Assembly: GCF_011193355.1 (NCBI RefSeq)
Contig: NZ_CP049780.1
Span: 1,161,582-1,225,581, forward strand
Reading direction: 5' to 3'
DNA: 64,000 bases
Origin: Streptomyces sp. JB150
Lineage (GTDB): Bacteria > Actinomycetota > Actinomycetes > Streptomycetales > Streptomycetaceae
Shown here: in pieces, positions 61,478 to 64,000 of the stretch
Numbering within the stretch: position 1 is the stretch's first letter
How the letters are laid out: each line of letters starts with the position of its first letter
Made by a program: the position numbers and the translations under genes
The notes under the pieces: model-generated
Told to the model about the DNA's origin: nothing
Seen by the model: the letters and a program-made list of their open reading frames with translations, nothing else
Database searches by the model: none

Positions 61478-63216
61478 CACTTGTTCCTCGAAGCGTTCCA
61501 CTGGTCGACCAGGCGCTGGTGTTCTTCGTTGGTCCGGGTGAACTTGCTGGTCTTGCCGTCCATGGAGATGAAGTAGTACCAGCCGTCGTCGGTCGGGTCG
61601 AGGGCGCCCTTGATCGCGTCCTCACCGGGGTTGCTGATCGGGCCGGGCGGCAGACCGCGGTAGTAGTACGTGTTGTACGGGTTGTCGTAGTTCCTGAGCT
61701 CGGCCAGAGTCAGGTCGATCTTGCTCTGGTTCTTGATGTAGTTGTACGTGGAGTCGAACTCCAGCATGCCGTTGGTCTGCGGGTTCGCGGGCTTGAGCCG
61801 GTTGTAGATGACCTCGGCCATCTTGCGGAAGTCGTCGTGGCTGGTGCCCTCGGCCTGGACCAGGCTCGCGACGGTGACCAGCTGCCACGGGTTCTCCAGC
61901 CCCAGGCTCTCGGCCTTCTTCTCGACGCCCAGTTCCTCGTACGTGGCGGTGGCGCGCTGCACCATCTGCTTGAGGACGTCCTCGGGCTTGTGGCCCTTGG
62001 CGACCGGATAGCTGGAGGGGTACAGGAAGCCTTCCAGCGGGTCCTTGACGCCCTCGTGGTTCTGCGCCCAGTCGGGCAGGCCGAGCTCTTTCCACTCCTC
62101 CTGGGCGACCTTGGCGGTGGTGCCCGACTCGACCTCCAGACGCTTGTCGATGAGCTGGTAGATCTCGGCGTTGCGCCGGCCCTCGGCGATGATGAGGTTG
62201 TTCTTGCTCTCGGGGCTGAGCATGAGTTCGACCGCGCTGTCGGCCGACATCTCCTTCTCCAGCGTGTACACGCCGTCCTGGATGCTCTTGCCCTGCGGGT
62301 TGGCGTTCTGGGCGGCGACGAAGGCGTCGACGCTCTTGACGACCCCGGCCCGTTTGAGGATGTTGCCCATCTCGGAGCCGCTCGCGCCCGGCGGGATGGT
62401 GACGGAGACCTGCTCGCCGTTGCCGTCGCCCGCGAAGTCGGGGGCCTCGCCGAAACGGTCCTGGTAGAACTGGAGCCCGAAGTAGCCGACGCCCGCGAGG
62501 CCGCCGCCGAACACCGCGACGACCACCAGGCAGGCGATGCCGTTGCGGCTCTTCTTGTTCTTGCCGCCGCGGCCCCGGCGGTCGCTGCCCCGGCCGCGCC
62601 GGCCGCCCGGCTGCTCGTCACCGTCGCCGTCGTCGTCCCCGCCCGCGAAGAAGGCGGCTTCTCCCTGGTCGGGGCCCGGGTCCCAGTCGGTGACGGGCTC
62701 GGGGTCGCCGGTGCGGCGCGCGGGCGGCTCGGGCGGCGGATAGGCGTCCGGCGTGCCGTAGAAGTCGGGCTGCTCCCCTTCGTAGCCCGCCGGCTGCTGG
62801 GTGTACGGGTCGACGGGCTCCGCGGGGTACGGGATGTGCGGCTGGGCGTCGCCGGCCCAGCCGCCGCCGTTGTCGTACGGCTGCCGCTGGTCGTACTGCG
62901 AGCCGCCCTGCTGGTCGTAGTGCTGACCGCCGTGCTGGTCGTACTGCTGCCCGCCCTGGCCGGGGTACTGCTGCTGACCGTAGTCCTGGTACTGCTGCCC
63001 GTCCTGGCCGTAAGCGGCCTGGCCGCCGGTGCTCCAGTCGCCGTACTCCGGCTGGCCGGTCTGCTGCGGCTGCTGCTGCGGATGGTGCTGTGGCCGGCCG
63101 CCGTAGGCGGACTGCCCGCCCTGCTGGGCCTGCTGTCCTCCCCATCCGCCGTCCCCGTACAACGGGTCCTCCGGATGCCACGGTTCGGAGCCTTGGCCCC
63201 GGCCATACTCAGTCAT
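61477..63216 (-). CDS. mltG: Endolytic transglycosylase MltG (YceG-like) with prion-like N-terminus
   Basis: A 579-residue membrane protein. Residues 1-220 are cytoplasmic and disordered: about 20-125 is Gln/Gly/Tyr-rich (many QQ and YGQ repeats), then an acidic and a basic stretch. One membrane segment lies at about 226-246. The periplasmic YceG domain follows, with the catalytic Glu in SLVQAEGTSHDDF and then SSYPVAKGHKPEDVLKQM. MltG cleaves nascent glycan strands and limits their length. AGGGGA precedes the ATG. Coupled to aroE by TGATG. Confidence 0.92.
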   Translation of the reverse strand: MTEYGRGQGSEPWHPEDPLYGDGGWGGQQAQQGGQSAYGGRPQHHPQQQPQQTGQPEYGDWSTGGQAAYGQDGQQYQDYGQQQYPGQGGQQYDQHGGQHYDQQGGSQYDQRQPYDNGGGWAGDAQPHIPYPAEPVDPYTQQPAGYEGEQPDFYGTPDAYPPPEPPARRTGDPEPVTDWDPGPDQGEAAFFAGGDDDGDGDEQPGGRRGRGSDRRGRGGKNKKSRNGIACLVVVAVFGGGLAGVGYFGLQFYQDRFGEAPDFAGDGNGEQVSVTIPPGASGSEMGNILKRAGVVKSVDAFVAAQNANPQGKSIQDGVYTLEKEMSADSAVELMLSPESKNNLIIAEGRRNAEIYQLIDKRLEVESGTTAKVAQEEWKELGLPDWAQNHEGVKDPLEGFLYPSSYPVAKGHKPEDVLKQMVQRATATYEELGVEKKAESLGLENPWQLVTVASLVQAEGTSHDDFRKMAEVIYNRLKPANPQTNGMLEFDSTYNYIKNQSKIDLTLAELRNYDNPYNTYYYRGLPPGPISNPGEDAIKGALDPTDDGWYYFISMDGKTSKFTRTNEEHQRLVDQWNASRNK

Positions 63217-63335
63217 CGATCCCCTAGAGCCGCGAGGCGGCGGTCGCGGCCCTCCGGCTCGGTCCCGCACCGCCTCTTGCTGTGCGGCGGCTGTTCGAAT
63301 GCCGCCGCATCGCGCGGAACGTTACCGTATCGCGA

Positions 63336-63800
63336 TCAGATGACCACTTCGACGCCCTCACCGGGTGCTGTACCTGACACCCGTTCGGATTCCAGCGCCT
63401 GCTGGAGGATGATCACGGCGGCCGCCTGGTCGATGACGGACCGCCCCTTCTTGGATTTCACCCCGGAGGCGCGCAGGCCCTGACTGGCCGTCACCGTCGT
63501 CATGCGCTCGTCGACCAGCCGCACCGGAACCGGGGCGATCGCGCGCGCCAGTTCCCGGGCGAAGCCGCGGACCTTGGCCGCGGCCGGGCCCTCGCCGCCC
63601 TTCAGGGAGCGCGGGAGCCCGACGACGACCTCGATCGGCTCGTACTCCTCGACCAGCTGCTGCAGGCGCCGCTGGGCCGCCGGGACGTCCCGGCCGGGAA
63701 CGGTCTCCACCGGCGTGGCGAGGATCCCGTCGGGGTCGCACGAGGCGACCCCGATGCGGGCGTCCCCGACGTCGACGGCGAGCCGGCGTCCTCTGCGCAT
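63336..63800 (-). CDS. ruvX: RuvX/YqgF, Holliday-junction-resolvase-like RNase
   Basis: A 154-residue RNase H-fold protein. The N-terminal LAVDVGDARIGVASCDPDGILATP carries the first catalytic Asp; VVGLPRSLKGGEGP and LVDERMTTVTA hold the others. Involved in rRNA 5'-end processing (YqgF) and possibly recombination. The start ATG overlaps the alaS stop (TAATG), the classic alaS-ruvX-mltG-aroE arrangement. Confidence 0.95.
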   Translation of the reverse strand: MRRGRRLAVDVGDARIGVASCDPDGILATPVETVPGRDVPAAQRRLQQLVEEYEPIEVVVGLPRSLKGGEGPAAAKVRGFARELARAIAPVPVRLVDERMTTVTASQGLRASGVKSKKGRSVIDQAAAVIILQQALESERVSGTAPGEGVEVVI

Positions 63801-64000
63801 TACTTGGCCGTCTCCGCGACCAGGCGCTCGACGGCCTGCACGGCCTCGCCGATGGCGGCCGGGTTCTGGCCGCCGCCCTGGGCGACGTCCGGCTTGCCGC
63901 CACCGCCGCCGCCGAGCGTCTTGGCGGCCGTGCGGACCAGGTCGCCGGCCTTGAGGCCGCGCTCGCGGGCGGCCTCGTTGGTGGCGATCACCGTCAGCGG
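63800..64000 (-). CDS. alaS: Alanyl-tRNA synthetase, C-terminal end (5' part outside window)
   Basis: The frame runs off the window end, so only the last 66 residues are seen. These contain the tail of the DHHA1 domain, [18 protein letters not shown], the signature of AlaS C-termini, followed by a final helix ([18 protein letters not shown]). Its stop overlaps the ruvX start. The missing part lies downstream in coordinate terms (beyond 64000). Confidence 0.93.
   Translation of the reverse strand, partial: PLTVIATNEAARERGLKAGDLVRTAAKTLGGGGGGKPDVAQGGGQNPAAIGEAVQAVERLVAETAK

Overview
The window is chromosomal DNA from a Streptomyces species or a very close relative. The sequence is about 70-75% GC, GTG starts are common (aroC uses TTG), and most coding frames are closed by four-base ATGA/GTGA overlaps. 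Lineage markers are present: bldD, the 107-residue actinobacterial integration host factor sIHF, the ribM-containing riboflavin operon and a chitinase with the typical direct-repeat promoter. The order metK-coaBC-rpoZ-gmk-sIHF-pyr operon-bldD-nusB-efp-pepQ-aro genes-mltG-ruvX-alaS matches, as far as I remember it, the Streptomyces coelicolor core chromosome. No tRNA, rRNA, CRISPR array, insertion sequence, phage gene or attachment site was seen.

Positions 1-13200: the end of an AAA+ ATPase gene, a translationally coupled pair of DUF21/CBS membrane proteins, and then an apparently continuous minus-strand series ribE-ribM-ribAB-ribH-hisE-hisG-PH protein. That series starts behind an FMN riboswitch. 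Divergent from it is a secreted GH18 chitinase whose promoter carries two DasR-type direct repeats. Next come an ECF41-type sigma factor with its C-terminal regulatory extension and an NAD(P)-dependent oxidoreductase preceded by an ECF41-like promoter.

Positions 13200-31500 are more accessory. They hold a ROK regulator divergent from an MFS transporter with a 23-bp palindrome between them, a thioesterase, an NCS2 purine/pyrimidine permease, a GH6 glycoside hydrolase, a DUF5995 protein and an LLM-family (probably F420-dependent) oxidoreductase. An amine oxidase/nitrilase pair follows, then an MFS transporter, a small SRPBCC-like protein, an amino-acid permease with an Lrp regulator, GuaB1 (GMP reductase type) and a SorC/DeoR-like regulator.

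Positions 31500-64000 are core metabolism and information processing. They encode Rpe, RsmB, Fmt, a small HTH protein, a helicase-degenerate PriA, MetK, CoaBC, RpoZ, Gmk and sIHF. The pyrimidine operon pyrR-pyrB-pyrC-orf-carA-carB-pyrD-pyrF is next, with bldD divergent from it, followed by nusB and efp, a PepQ-like protein with altered metal ligands, a P-loop kinase with a His/Pro-rich tail, the shikimate run mltG-aroE-aroC-aroK-aroB, ruvX and the 3' end of alaS.

I found no clearly new multi-gene defence, secretion or biosynthetic system. The points most worth following are the PepQ-like protein with three substituted metal ligands, the phased TTGCG array at the permease/Lrp locus, the ECF41 pair with its promoter, the riboflavin-histidine linkage, the uncharacterised membrane proteins embedded in the pyr and rib operons, the prion-like N-terminus of MltG, and a 22-bp minisatellite. 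All statements come from reading the sequence; no database search was run.
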